Numbered from the stretch's first letter, positions 22,937 to 33,270 are shown. The stretch is DNA of 64,000 nucleotides from Brachionus manjavacas (GCA_019054805.1 JAHQIY010000024.1:186001-250000), one strand, 5' to 3'. Numbers and translations are program-made. The notes: a model not told the origin generated them from the sequence alone.

Positions 22937-23807
22937 GGATAAAATATCGAAAGGGCGAGTTTTCGTCTAGTTCGTTATTTAATCTGTTTCGTTCCTGACG
23001 AAGTTCATAGTCAAGCTTTCTTTCCGCCTCTGTTAGATCTGGACTAATGTAAATATTTTTATTGCGTTCTTTTAATCTCAGTTTTTTGGCGGCTAAGAGA
23101 ATTGGATTTCTTAGACTTTGGTCTGGGAGTTCAATCAACATTGGACCAGGCTTATTTGGATCTCTTGATTTTAATCTTCTAAAGTAAACCGGTTTTACTT
23201 CTGTCATATCAATCTCTTGAAAGACTTCTTTGATTTTTTGTTCATCATCTACTTTTTTCTCATTTAAGTTATTCTTCTGTGATACAGGAATACCATATAT
23301 AATAATATTTTTTTTCCTTTTTTCCCTTTCGTTAAGTTCATTGATGGTTGCATTCTCTACAACTATTTGTTCAACGGGTTTTTTTGAATGTTTAGTTCCT
23401 TTGCTTACTACTTGAACCCAACTATTACTGATATCTGTTGTTTTTGAGGTTAATTTGGCTTCCTTAACCTCTTCCTTTAATTTTTCGATATCATGCAAAT
23501 TATTAGCGTCTCTATTTTCAAGTTTTTCCAATCTTTTCGTGAGATTTTCGACTTTTGCAGTTAGTTCTTGGATAGTTGTATCTTTTGACTTAATGATCCA
23601 ATCAAGATCCTCAAGTAAGATAACTCGGTTTTTCAAGCTAGTAAATTCTGACATTTCAACAAAGCGATACTCAATTGGGCTTTGTTCTGGGCTAATTTTT
23701 GATCGGGGTCGTTTAGAGGTCTCGGATATCATACATACGGTTTGTGGCCTGCTGTTTGGTGGGGTCCTTTGTAAGGTTGACCAAGTGTCAATTAAGTTTT
23801 CTTCCAT
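22899..23807 (-). CDS. LINE ORF1: coiled-coil RNA-binding protein (302 aa)
   Basis: Hydrophilic, charged protein. A coiled coil at about residues 55-125 (TIQELTAKVENLTKRLEKLE, DIEKLKEEVKEAKL) is followed by a segment resembling the RRM-like domain of L1 ORF1 (REKRKKNIIIYGIPVSQ, then KPVYFRRLKSRDPNKPGPML) and a basic C-terminal stretch (NKNIYISPDLTEAERKLDYE). Such proteins trimerise and coat element RNA. Methionine at 23807 lies shortly downstream of the probable element start. The stop lies 38 nt inside ORF2. Domain assignment is by resemblance. Confidence 0.85.
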   Translation of the reverse strand: MEENLIDTWSTLQRTPPNSRPQTVCMISETSKRPRSKISPEQSPIEYRFVEMSEFTSLKNRVILLEDLDWIIKSKDTTIQELTAKVENLTKRLEKLENRDANNLHDIEKLKEEVKEAKLTSKTTDISNSWVQVVSKGTKHSKKPVEQIVVENATINELNEREKRKKNIIIYGIPVSQKNNLNEKKVDDEQKIKEVFQEIDMTEVKPVYFRRLKSRDPNKPGPMLIELPDQSLRNPILLAAKKLRLKERNKNIYISPDLTEAERKLDYELRQERNRLNNELDENSPFRYFIRGNQVQKFNKRR

Positions 23808-23850
23808 AATTTATGATAATTTATTTATGTATTTGATTTTATTTTAAAAT

Positions 23851-24664
23851 ACTATTTATTTTTGTACTTTATTTTTATGCTCAAAATAAAAATTAAAGTT
23901 TTATCTTTTTTTTATAGGTTGGTTGTTTAAAATTAAGAAAATATTGAAATTATCTCTTTTCGTGATTTCTAACTTTATTACACAAAGAGAATTTTTTTTT
24001 AATACTAAATTCAAAAATTTCAGCAACTAAGCAACAGAATTAAAATAAATTATTAAATTTTTTTTTACTTTATTCTTATTATATAGTTATCACAAAAAAA
24101 AACTATAATTATTTTTCTCATTTTTTATTAAATATTTTAAATTTCCAAATTTTCAAGTTTTAATTAGAGCATAGCAATCAAGAAAATCAATTTTATGATA
24201 ATTTCCCTCAAAAAAATTTATAAATTTTTTTTTTTTTGTCTGAAGAGAAAAATTTAAATTTGTTAAGGTTCTTCAATTTATAAAACATTATTTTACCATT
24301 TAATTAAGTCAAAAGTCTGTAAAAATATAATAAAAGATTAATTTTGTTATGAAAGAAAGAGTAAATTTTTTTTCAACTATGACTAATAGAAAATTTTACC
24401 TTTATATTTTTTAATTTATAGAATTTTTGAATTTTCGATTTTATTTATTTTTCACTATTGCTTCAAAAACAGATTTCATTATGATCTAAATTTTGATGAC
24501 TAAATTGGTTCCAAAATTGTCGCCATCTAAAAAATTTATTTTAAGACAAATAGTTTAATAAAATTTATTTTTTTTTTAATTTATAATAAAACAATTTCTT
24601 TTAGACTCAATTTATTTCATATTGTTTTTCCAATAGCCTGGAATGCTCACATAAGATTAAAATA
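23851..24664. other. AT-rich intergenic region upstream of fucosyltransferase
   Basis: About 800 bases dominated by A/T runs, with no open frame or recognisable repeat. It should contain the promoter and any untranslated leader of the fucosyltransferase gene. Confidence 0.4.
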
Positions 24665-26020
24665 ATGTTTAGAACTATTTACAAAATTACTAAATGTAAG
24701 AGGCGACGAAAATTAAAATATTTTGTTTTTATTTTATGTTTAATAGTTAGTTTTAATTTTTATTTTCTAAACGATTTTTTTTATTTTGAGGATCTTGTGA
24801 GAGAAATTCACCTTCATGAGCTAAAAGCAGTTCAATTAATTACACCCAGATTTGAAAACCCAAATTGGCATTTTGAGCATCTTGGTGAACATCCATTTAA
24901 AGGATGCCCAGAGAGTCGTTGTTTTGCCTTCAGATCAAAAAATCATTTTCATATTGCAGAACAAGAAAGCGACGGCGTTATTGTTCATTCTAAAGAGCTA
25001 CTTTACATGCCATCAAAGAATTATAATCGAAGTCCAAGACAACTGTGGATGTTTTACACACTTGAGCCTCAAAAGTTGAGTTTTTGCTCAAATTTTTACA
25101 GACTTACTGATTTTGATGACTGGTTTAATTTGACAGCCACCTTTAAAACAGATAGCGATGTTCCTTTAAGCTATAGAGATTTTTCAGAATGGTCGGATCT
25201 CGAAAATGATCAACTTTATGTCGACCAGTATCAAAAATTAACCAAAAAAAAAAATCTAACTGATTTTACATTGAATTTAAAACCAAAGTCGAAAGCCTCT
25301 ACCATTGCATGGTTTGTTAGCCATTGCAATACAAACTCAAGGCGAGAAGACTATGTAAAAGAACTATCCAAGCACATAAATGTGGATATATTTGGTAAAT
25401 GTTCATCAAAGAAAAATAGAGATCCTTGCTTTCGCAGTAAAAGTCAAGAATGCAATAATTTTCTAAATAGATATAAATTTCGATTAGCTTTTGAAAATTC
25501 TTTATGTGATGATTACATTAGTGAAAAATTCTGGAATATATATTCTTATGACAGATTGTTTGATATAAATGTGGTAAATGTAGTGCGCGGTGCCAAGGAA
25601 GAACAATATCGCAAAGTAATTCCTTTCAGTAAGTTTTACATTAATGCCGACTGGTTTGAATCTCCTGAAAAGCTAGCAGACTATTTAAATTATTTAAATG
25701 AAAATAATACAGCCTATTTGGAATACTTTAACTGGAAAATCGATTTGTACAAAAAAATTAGCTTAAATGTCCTAAATCCAAGTTTAATTAGATCCCATTT
25801 AGTAAATAGATACAAGGGCGAAGAATTTTTCATCAAAGAGCCTTTCTGCAAACTCTGTCAGTATTTACATAATGAGAGCTATTTGAACAATCACAAGAAT
25901 AATCGACGGTGGTTTATCAGCAAATGGTTTGGGTATGAGACCAGTTGTTGGGACAAGAAATCTAAATTGTATTTATTGGAGGTGATTGCAAAATTTTTCG
26001 GAATTTGTATTTTTATTTAA
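24665..26020 (+). CDS. alpha-1,3-fucosyltransferase (GT10 family), intronless
   Basis: A 451-residue type II Golgi glycosyltransferase that moves fucose from GDP-fucose to GlcNAc or similar acceptors on glycans. Short basic cytoplasmic N-terminus (CKRRRKLKY), signal-anchor helix about residues 19-38, then a lumenal stem and catalytic domain. GT10 landmarks: FNLTATFKTDSDVPLSY at 154-170 (the family acceptor/donor motif region), AWFVSHCNTNSRREDYV at 215-231, FGKC at 243-246, and YKFRLAFENSLCDDYISEKF at 270-289, the strongest family signature. A C-terminal CKLC pair (395-398) fits the conserved disulfide. N-glycosylation sequons at 155, 197 and 347. Length is typical and no intron is needed. The exact linkage specificity cannot be told. 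Confidence 0.94.
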   Translation: MFRTIYKITKCKRRRKLKYFVFILCLIVSFNFYFLNDFFYFEDLVREIHLHELKAVQLITPRFENPNWHFEHLGEHPFKGCPESRCFAFRSKNHFHIAEQESDGVIVHSKELLYMPSKNYNRSPRQLWMFYTLEPQKLSFCSNFYRLTDFDDWFNLTATFKTDSDVPLSYRDFSEWSDLENDQLYVDQYQKLTKKKNLTDFTLNLKPKSKASTIAWFVSHCNTNSRREDYVKELSKHINVDIFGKCSSKKNRDPCFRSKSQECNNFLNRYKFRLAFENSLCDDYISEKFWNIYSYDRLFDINVVNVVRGAKEEQYRKVIPFSKFYINADWFESPEKLADYLNYLNENNTAYLEYFNWKIDLYKKISLNVLNPSLIRSHLVNRYKGEEFFIKEPFCKLCQYLHNESYLNNHKNNRRWFISKWFGYETSCWDKKSKLYLLEVIAKFFGICIFI

Positions 26021-26689
26021 TAGAGATGATTTTTTATTACTGGAAAAAAACAATCCGAGTGTTATAAAGTATCATCAGTATATCAGCTTCTTTAAAGTAA
26101 CCATTTGAACAGTTCCATCATGTTCCATTTGATAAAAATAGTGCGAATTTTCTGATGTTTTCAAAAAATGATTAAAATCAAAATAAAGATCTTTAAATTT
26201 TTAAATTACTTTAGTCCTACTTTTGATTTAAAAAAATTATGTGGCTATTGAAAAACCCTACAACTGAAAAAAACACTGTTTACAATATAATTTTTGATTT
26301 TTTATTATATTTTAATTTAAAAAAATAGAAAAAAAAACGAGAAAAATGTGATTGAAGAAGTTAAATAAAGTAAAAATTAGATTTAAAAAAAGATGAATTG
26401 AAATAAATAATGGCAGACACAGCATGTTTAAACAAGAAACCAGTCTTTTCAACTGATATATTCCATTTTCAATGCCACTGCTTTTATTCATCTAAGTACT
26501 AAGTACTATTTATTAATTTTTTGTTTCTACCATGTTTCTTAAAATGTGTCATATTAGCATCATCTGATTAAGAGCAAAGAAACTTGAAAACGAGATTCAT
26601 TCTTTCTTGAGCAAGGATCTAAAGGTAGTACAAGATTTGCACTAGACTTAATGCCATGGATCCCTTTTGAGTCAAATCTTTGAAAAAAA

Positions 26690-27640
26690 TAATTTCAAGT
26701 GAATATTGCAATCATTTTCATATTTGAAATTAAACTTTTTAGTGAAATAGAACGAGTTTAATTTATATTTGAAATATTGGAGGAAAATATTTCAAAAATT
26801 CATTTTTAAACTTTGACCTTTAATTAATAATAATAATAATAATAAAAAGCTACAGCAGATTAACTGCGGAGCAATGCTATATCTAGCCTTGCTATAGTAG
26901 CTGTCTGATTTTAAAATATGTCTTAAAAATATTATGTTAATAGGAAAAAATTAATTATTTTTGTTTCAAAAAGATATCTAGTTTGTTTTTGAATTCATTT
27001 TTAGATTTTGCATTTACAACCTCTATATTAAGAAATTTAAATTTGACCATCGAGTTGATTGAAAGATAAATAAATCATTGATGAATTTTTTTATAAAACA
27101 AATCAATTTTCGATATTTTAAAAATATTAAACAAAATATTTCAATTAAAAATTAAAAAAGTTCGCACTTGGTCACATGTTATTCAAAATTGAGCACTGTT
27201 AAAAAAAAAAATTAATTTTAGTAACATGTAATAAAAATTGAACACATTTTAAAACTATTAACAATTTTTAAAGTCGGATGTTATTTTTTTTAACATGGGT
27301 TTAATTTTTTCATTTTTTAAGACATGTCATTAAAATTAAACATTACTCTTTTAAAAACAAGTACTCATTTTTAGTCACATGTCATTATTTGATTTTGTAG
27401 CATGTCACTAAAATTGGATAATAACGTTATTTCACTAAAAAGTTTAATTTCAAATATGAATATGAATATGGTTTAATTTTTTGCGTTTGAATTACAAAAT
27501 GTATCCAATGTTGAACTAAAATTGACAAAGTGCCATGTTTCAAAAAAAAATAATTTTAAGTTAATACTGCAAGCAATTTTATATTTGAAATTAAACTTTT
27601 TAGTGAAATAGAATGAGATTAATTTTTATTTTGAAATTTG
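26690..27640. repeat. repeat cluster with inverted copies of an AT-rich element
   Basis: The word ATATTTGAAATTAAACTTTT (extended by TAGTGAAATAGAA) occurs forward near 26735 and 27585 and inverted near 27430-27460. Another forward copy lies at 40030-40075. Between them (27160-27430) a motif ACATGT-N2-T-(A)AAAATT recurs about five times, alternating with poly-A/T. This looks like a nested or palindromic non-autonomous element; ends are not defined. Confidence 0.5.
26825..26915 (-). repeat. hairpin + (TAA)n module, divergent copy
   Basis: (AAT)n then AAAAAGCTACAGCAGATTAA and CTGCGGAG. On the minus strand, hairpin GCAG-TTAAT-CTGC followed by TGTAGCTT and an ATT/TTA tail. Relative of the modules at 14785, 31558 and 44655. 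Confidence 0.5.
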
Positions 27641-27679
27641 AAAAAAATAATTGAAAATTCTTTTTTAACTTTTAAATAA

Positions 27680-27725
27680 TTCAATTATTTATTTTTTACG
27701 GAGCAAATGCTCCTTTAGAATAAAA
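27680..27725 (-). repeat. solo hairpin + AAAT-type tail
   Basis: On the minus strand, hairpin GGAGCATTTGCTCC followed by GTAAAAAATAAATAATTG. Same design as 11803-11860 and 55430-55480. Confidence 0.45.
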
Positions 27726-27833
27726 ACATATAAAAAAACAAAAAATAAAGTTTAATTATATAAAAAAAAATAAAAAATGAACAAAAAAAAAAAAAAATCC
27801 ATTCAGATTAAAGTTTATATTCAATCGTCATCA

Positions 27834-27994
27834 GTTCTGTAAAATGCTTAATTATAAGCAAATTTGCTTTATGCAATTTTCTGAATAATGCACGCCATCA
27901 AAAAGAATTCTAATCATATGTGCAATTACATTGCAGAGTTTTTGCAGACATATACTTTCGGATTAAGCAAAATTGCTTAACCATTTTACAGAAC
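27834..27994. repeat. 161-bp MITE-like palindromic element
   Basis: The left end GTTCTGTAAAATGCTTAATT pairs with the right end (reverse complement GTTCTGTAAAATGGTTAAGC). The inner stretch AAGCAAATTTGCTT is also palindromic. No coding capacity. A related right end (…TTAAGCAGTTTACAGAAC) lies at 56240-56281, with similar flanking sequence. No target duplication clear. Confidence 0.55.
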
Positions 27995-28720
27995 AAAATT
28001 ATTTCTTTTAGTAATAAAGTTATTCAAATTTTTCTGAATTGAAAAGATCGAATTGAAATAAACTTCACAACCCCTTGCTAAATTGGGTCTAGTTGATGAG
28101 GTGAACCATAGTTCACTTATTATCCGAAAAAATTTGGTCTCAGGTTTTGTGAACTATTGGTTCACCCAATTTTTTTGTTCAAAAAAGAATTAGACATACA
28201 ATTTTTAAGATTATGTGAACAAATTGAATAAAGCTAATTAATGGAATGCCTAAATCTCGAAACTGAAATAAAATTGTTTAAAAATATTTTTTTTTTCTTT
28301 ATTTAAAGGTGCTTTAGAAATACCATTTGCTCCAATCTGGTTGACTTGGTATTACTCTTTCAACAATCCCAAATACCCAAATGCGCTCTCTCCTTTTATC
28401 TTTGTCTTCAGCATTTCAACATAAAAATTAAGAAAAATTAAAATTAATTTTTCACCCTTCAATTTAATAATTAGAAATACCAAAACCAAAGATTTTGGTA
28501 TTTTAGATTAGGTTAACATAAGGATAATCACATCACAAATCCAAAGTCAAAGTTTATGGAAAAAAAAAATAAAGTTTTTCATGTTTGCAATATTTAATTA
28601 AAATAATTTTTTTTTTGAAACTGAAAAAAATATTTGAATCAACGCACTTTTCCAATGCTATTAATAATTAGAAATTACGATTATTTTTTAAAAAATATTT
28701 ATTTTAAAAAACTTTCGAAT

Positions 28721-28781
28721 AAAAATTAAATTGTCACGACGCGTTTCGACCAAATGGCCTTCTTCAGGTTTTAAGACTGAA
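28721..28781 (-). ncRNA. hammerhead-ribozyme-like motif (type I, minimal stem III)
   Basis: Minus strand reads …CTTAAAACCTGAAGAAGGCC, ATTT, GGTCGAAACGCGTC|GTGACAATTTAA. It contains the core CUGAAGA (CUGANGA), stem II GGCC/GGUC closed by AUUU, GAAA, a very short stem III (AC-GC-GU) and a GUC cleavage triplet. Stem I can form C-G and A-U next to the core and UUAAA/UUUAA after an internal loop. Minimal hammerheads of this kind are known from Penelope-like elements. It lies about 155 nt downstream of the GIY-YIG stop codon on the same strand. Confidence 0.68.
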
Positions 28782-28935
28782 AGAAAGAATAAAATTTAAT
28801 AATAAAAATAGTTTTTAAAATTAATGTAAAATTAATGTCGAATTTTCATAATTGAAATTTAATATTTAAATTTAGAATAATTTTTTTACAATTCAAAAAA
28901 TCAAAGTTAACAAAAATTAAAGATAAAAATTTTTT

Positions 28936-29523
28936 TTATGAAAAACTTAGAGTTTTTATATATTCAATTTTAGGAATTTTTTTGTTCATAATAGGTATAT
29001 TAAATTTTAAGAAAAAGTTTATAAGATCAGTTTCAGTTGATTTTCGAATAATGTCTTGTTTCAGGTCAGATTTAACTATATAGAATGAAAAATCTTCTTT
29101 AACATGATTTATTTTATTAAAGTGAATAGATACTTCTGAACATGAATTAAAATTACTTAGAGATTTTCTAATATCTTTTTTAAATTTCCTAATTGAATAT
29201 AAATGATCTAATATTCTTATTTTAGCTTTTCTAGGTGATTCACCTATATAAAATAATTTACATTTATTACATTTAATTATATAAACTATTCCAATCGATT
29301 CACAATTTGAGTCACTCAAGAATGGAATATTAAGTTTTTTATATTTCAAATAAAACTTTTTTTCGGTAAATTTACAGCTCAAACATCCAAAGATATCACA
29401 CTTATCTGAGTAAAATTTTTTAGTATTATTTAGTTTAAAATTTAATATAAATAAAGAACCTATATTTTTCTCAATTTTATTTACCACCATTAATTCCATA
29501 TTTTTCAAAAAATTAGAATCCAT
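28936..29523 (-). CDS. GIY-YIG endonuclease domain of a Penelope-like element
   Basis: 195-residue open frame with GIVYIIKCNKCKLFYIGES (GIY…YIG motif with a CxxC insert typical of Penelope-like elements), then an Arg-containing RKAKIRILDHLYSIRK helix and a His-containing SIHFNKINHVKEDFSFYIV. An upstream CDIFGCLSC cluster is a Cys motif of the linker. The nuclease would nick target DNA for integration. The C-terminus (KIEYIKTLSFS) ends in a stop. This domain is uninterrupted, but without its RT the copy is not autonomous. Confidence 0.85.
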   Translation of the reverse strand: MDSNFLKNMELMVVNKIEKNIGSLFILNFKLNNTKKFYSDKCDIFGCLSCKFTEKKFYLKYKKLNIPFLSDSNCESIGIVYIIKCNKCKLFYIGESPRKAKIRILDHLYSIRKFKKDIRKSLSNFNSCSEVSIHFNKINHVKEDFSFYIVKSDLKQDIIRKSTETDLINFFLKFNIPIMNKKIPKIEYIKTLSFS

Positions 29524-29734
29524 TTTTATCTTTTGAAAAGAATCTTTAATAATTAAATTAAGCTCTGAAATATTTTTATCAAATGAATTAAAAAATTTTA
29601 ATTCTGAATTAGGTATAAGTGACTTTCTTTTATAGGGAAGGAGATCACTTCTTTCCTTTTTAGCTATACTACGACATAATTTGCTTAATAAACACTATGG
29701 ACACTATGCAATTTTCTGCAATGCATTGCAGAGT

Positions 29735-30070
29735 TTTTTAGTCAAAGCCAAGAAAATTTCAAGATCTAGTGGTAACTTCAGTTTTCCAAAATTCGAAAAA
29801 TTGATTGCATAAAACCTATTTGAAAAATGTAAGAAAACGGGTTTTTTGCTCTTTTTCGAAGTCGCCTAATTTCTTGTCCTTTTAACTTTTTGGACTCCTG
29901 TAAATTGTATCATGTAGAACTTTTTGCGCTCTTGAATTTGAGCTATTAATCATTATCGTAGCTAAAAAATTGACCATTCTGCAGTGACTTGAAAACTGAG
30001 CCCTTGGCAAACACTTGTAAGTTTCCCATGTGCATATTTTTTCGAATCTTGGACCTTTTTTGGATTTGTG
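29735..30070. repeat. ~330-bp dispersed repeat, copy A
   Basis: Shares long near-identical stretches with 35345-35810: TTGATTGCATAAAACCTATT, GAAGTCGCCTAATTTCTTGT, TTGAGCTATTAATCATTATC, GCTAAAAAATTGACCATTCT. No open frame on either strand. Probably a non-autonomous element; ends are unknown. Confidence 0.7.
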
Positions 30071-30892
30071 AAAGCCAACTTAATTTAACATTAGAATTTT
30101 TATGTTCGAATTAAACGAACAAAATAATGGTCTATGAGATGAATTAACTAATATTACGGTTATCAATTAAAATAATTTCTAGCTAGTAAAAGATAAATTT
30201 GAAAAGTAGAGCTAATTTGGATTAGTAAACTATATGTATTTAGAGAGCAAGTGAAGATTTACAAGCTTAAAAATGAGTATCGTAAAAAAACAAGGGTTTG
30301 TTTGTTAAAATTTGATTACTGACTGAAAGATTTAGATCTTTTCAAATGCTTTGAGCCAAAGATTGTTTTATTCGAAAACCTAAGATTTAAATATACTTTG
30401 TTATAAATTTAAATTTCATTCCAAAATTTTCTTATTGAGGAAAAAATATCTATACCTTAATTTAATAACTAGTATTTCTTGATCGAATAACAAACCGAAT
30501 CATATACTTATATTCTCAAACTTAAATTAAAATTGTTTTTCTTACCAAAAGGCTTAGGATTAACTAAATTTTAGCTGAGATAATATTTTTTTTCTATCTT
30601 TATAACAAAATGTGGCTTCTAATTATTTTTTCGGCTCACAAATGTGACTCATTCATATGCCATTCTAACTGACATTTTAAAATATTTATAAATGACACAG
30701 CTTTTAGATTTTATTTATTTTAGAAGAAATTTTCATTATGTAACAAGAAAATAAATTTGTATTCAATATACGAAAAACATGTTTTTGCCAATTAGTTTTG
30801 TTTGCATACAATCAATTATTTACATTCGCTTTCGTAAGCTTTTTTTTTATTTATACCAAATAAATGTTTGATTATAGCTTTGATAAGTGAAA

Positions 30893-30976
30893 ATGCATCA
30901 AATGGTCTCTAATGAATTGCTGAGTGTTGTTTTCAATGAATTCGAATTTGGTTCAAGACTCGCACAATCGATCAAG
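30893..30976 (+). CDS. candidate first coding exon, downstream exons not found
   Basis: ATG at 30893 in an A-rich context opens 28 codons (MHQMVSNELLSVVFNEFEFG, then SRLAQSIK) ending exactly at a donor AAG|GTAATT. The composition is protein-like and unlike its AT-rich surroundings. I could not find a matching next exon before ELOF1 at 33873, so it may be a lone conserved exon, part of a gene with a long intron, or chance. Confidence 0.3.
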
Positions 30977-31557
30977 GTAATTCAATATCTAATTTCATTT
31001 GCAAAAAATAAGTTATCTTAGATTCGTAATCTGTTTGCATATAATTTTTTTTACCAAATTTAGTTTAGAATAGAGAAAACTATACTAAAATTTGCTTTTA
31101 TTTAAATAGCCTAATTTTGTTTTAGTGTAGATAAATATTCTATTGAATCTTTCACTCCTGTTATACTTACTTGGTTCATTTAACCCTTAAAAAGCTATTA
31201 AAAATCTTTTGACTAATTATTAAAGAGCATTTTTTAACAAACGCTCAACTATCAAAATTAGTATAAAAAATTTATTAGGATAAAAAATGTAATTGTTGGC
31301 AATTTTTTTTAATTATTATTTTGTGTTATAATAATAGTTAAAAGGCCGGAACATATTTTTCCTATAAAATTAATTTTTCTTTTTTTTTGTTTTTCCAAAA
31401 ATATTAAAAGAAAATTTTGAGTCAATATTACACCGCAATCACTTCAGAACTTTATTGAACTTGAGAAGCATTGTCACCGTTTTGCCTATTGATTTATTAT
31501 TACTAATAGTTTGATGTGGCCTGAAAATCAATTTATTCAATTCAATAGATTCACGCG

Positions 31558-31670
31558 GATAATAATAATATTAAAGAGCTACAGCAAGCGTGCTACCATA
31601 GATGGCTTACTCGGAAGACATCTATAAATAAATTACAAGCACACGGTATTTTTTGTTTAATAAATTTTCA
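31558..31670 (-). repeat. hairpin + (ATA)n module, divergent copy
   Basis: ATAATAATAATATTAAAGAG then CTACAGCAAGCGTGCTACCA and a later AAGCACACGGTA. Fourth copy of the family seen at 14785, 26825 and 44655, with the inner part shortened. Confidence 0.45.
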
Positions 31671-32009
31671 ACAATCAATGATGCAACAAAAGTATTTAAG
31701 TCTAAATAATAAAAAAAATTAATAAGGAAAATGCGACTTCTATCAAGCGATTGTCAAAAGTGAAAAGATTAACTCTCATAAATTTCACGGTATTTTATCC
31801 TAAGTTCACTATTTTTTTTTTAATTTAATTTGGCAATATTTTTCAAAAAATTGTTATTTTACATAATCATTTAGTTAATGGCAAAAATTGAAAATAAGTG
31901 TTTAGATTTAGTTGGAAATTTTTATGAAATAATATTTCTGAGTTGCAAAAAATTCAAATTTTTTTTAAATATCAATTTTATTTATATAAAATAGTTTAGT
32001 TAAATAATA

Positions 32010-32390
32010 TGTTGATAAAGGTCTCACTGAGTCTCAGAACATTAGTTGACATTGGGTGTGATAATTCGATTTTTGAAATAGATTGCGAAACTTCAGTGCT
32101 TAATAGTCTGCTGGGTAGAATTTTTTACCTGAAAAAAGATTAGTCTACTACTGCACTGGTCAATGTATGACAAATCATGGCAAGTTGAAGTTTGTAATCA
32201 ATTTTTGATGCTCAAAATGGTCAAATCGAGTTTTGATTATGAAATAAATTGTTATTTCTTAATAGAATTAATGCAGAGATGCATTTTTGGATGTAGCATT
32301 CTATGTTAAATAAAAAGGTAGTCTCTGTAATATCAAAATGCACATTGCAGAGTGCACACCATCTAAACGATGCTATTTTAAGTGAGTAAT
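32010..32390 (+). pseudogene. degenerate retropepsin-like (retroelement protease) fragment
   Basis: Near 32020 a frame reads LRTLVDIGCDNSIFEIDC, resembling the LVDTGC active-site region of retroelement aspartic proteases. Further frames show YYCTGQCMTNHGKLKFVINF and, later, RCIFGCSIL, plausible flap and ILG-type segments. At least three frame changes and several stops make it a relic, probably from an LTR-type or DIRS-type retroelement. No terminal repeats located. Confidence 0.4.
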
Positions 32391-32804
32391 TTTTTTCAAA
32401 ATTTTCAAAATTTTCCAGATTTTACCTTTAGATTTAACAAAGTATGTTTTATCCGAAAATGTACAAATGTTCTAATTCTATAAAGAAATAACAATTTATT
32501 TCACAAGCAAAACTTGTTTTGGCCATTTTGAGCTTATCAAATTGGAGTATCTTTTCAAACCTCTTTAAAAATGCCATTTTTCATTCTTATGAGTAAGCTT
32601 CCGTATTTTATCAGATCGGTCTCTGTCTTTCATCAAAGCCTTTTTTGTTGAAGAGACACATTTAGGTGATACGCCTAAAAGTTTGGCATTTTTATTTTAC
32701 TTTTTCTATCCACGAAAAAAATAAAAAAAAAGATAAAAAAATAACAAAAAAAATTTAAATTTTTGCAGCAAATTGTACGTTCATAATATCTTTTGTAATA
32801 TTTA

Positions 32805-33270
32805 TATCAGAACCCGTCTATCAGGTCTTCTCGTGAGACGTATTGGAGCAGCTTTTTATGCCACTTCATTAATTAATCAACTTTCAAGTGGTACCGATAA
32901 AGATGTCGTTATTTCACATCTTCCGGAGCTTTTATAAAACCAATTATAAGGAACTGGCCACCATTGGAACCACTTCCAGATCACTAATGACCTGGGACAG
33001 TTATAGACTATTATTTTGCCCAGATACTAACTGACACTCGTCAGGTAGCCACTGCACGCACTTTAAACATTGCTGCCTTAGAGAAGCAAATTTATTAGTC
33101 TTCTGTGGCTTTTATCCCTTACTCATCTCCAGATGCAATGTTTACATCAGTACTTTAGGACCCGTCTGACCGATCTTCTCGTTAGACATATTCGAGCAGC
33201 TTTTTATGCCCCTTCATCAAATTAATCAACTTTCCAGTGATATCGATAAAGATGTCACTTAGATCCACTT
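32805..33270. repeat. two diverged direct repeats about 355 bp apart
   Basis: A block around 32812-32908 (ACCCGTCTATCAGGTCTTCT, GAGCAGCTTTTTATGCCACT, …GATAAAGATGTC) recurs around 33168-33258 (ACCCGTCTGACCGATCTTCT, GAGCAGCTTTTTATGCCCCT…). The segment is GC-richer than its surroundings and may be part of the same decayed retroelement as 32010-32390. No intact frame. Confidence 0.5.

Larger units (their letters stand above)
19565..23850 (-). mobile_element. LINE (non-LTR retrotransposon), both ORFs open
   Basis: Minus-strand element with ORF1 (22899-23807), ORF2 (19922-22936), a ~320-nt 3' untranslated region that is GC-richer than the surroundings, and a 3' terminus made of the hairpin CGCCTACAAGGCG followed by about seven AATA repeats (plus-strand TTTA repeats at 19568-19594). 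Neither ORF has a stop or frameshift, so the copy could still be functional. The exact 5' end and target duplication were not identified. An APE-type endonuclease, RT and no recognisable RNase H point to an L1/CR1-like organisation; clade not assigned. Confidence 0.9.
28721..29690 (-). mobile_element. 5'-truncated Penelope-like element
   Basis: Minus-strand element keeping only the C-terminal GIY-YIG endonuclease region and a 3' part with a hammerhead-like motif. GIY-YIG plus hammerhead motifs together are characteristic of Penelope-like retroelements. The reading frame continues upstream of 29523 to about 29690 (KKERSDLLPYKRKSLIPNSE…), which resembles an RT-to-GIY linker. The RT itself is absent, so the copy is truncated at its 5' side near 29690. 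Confidence 0.75.
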
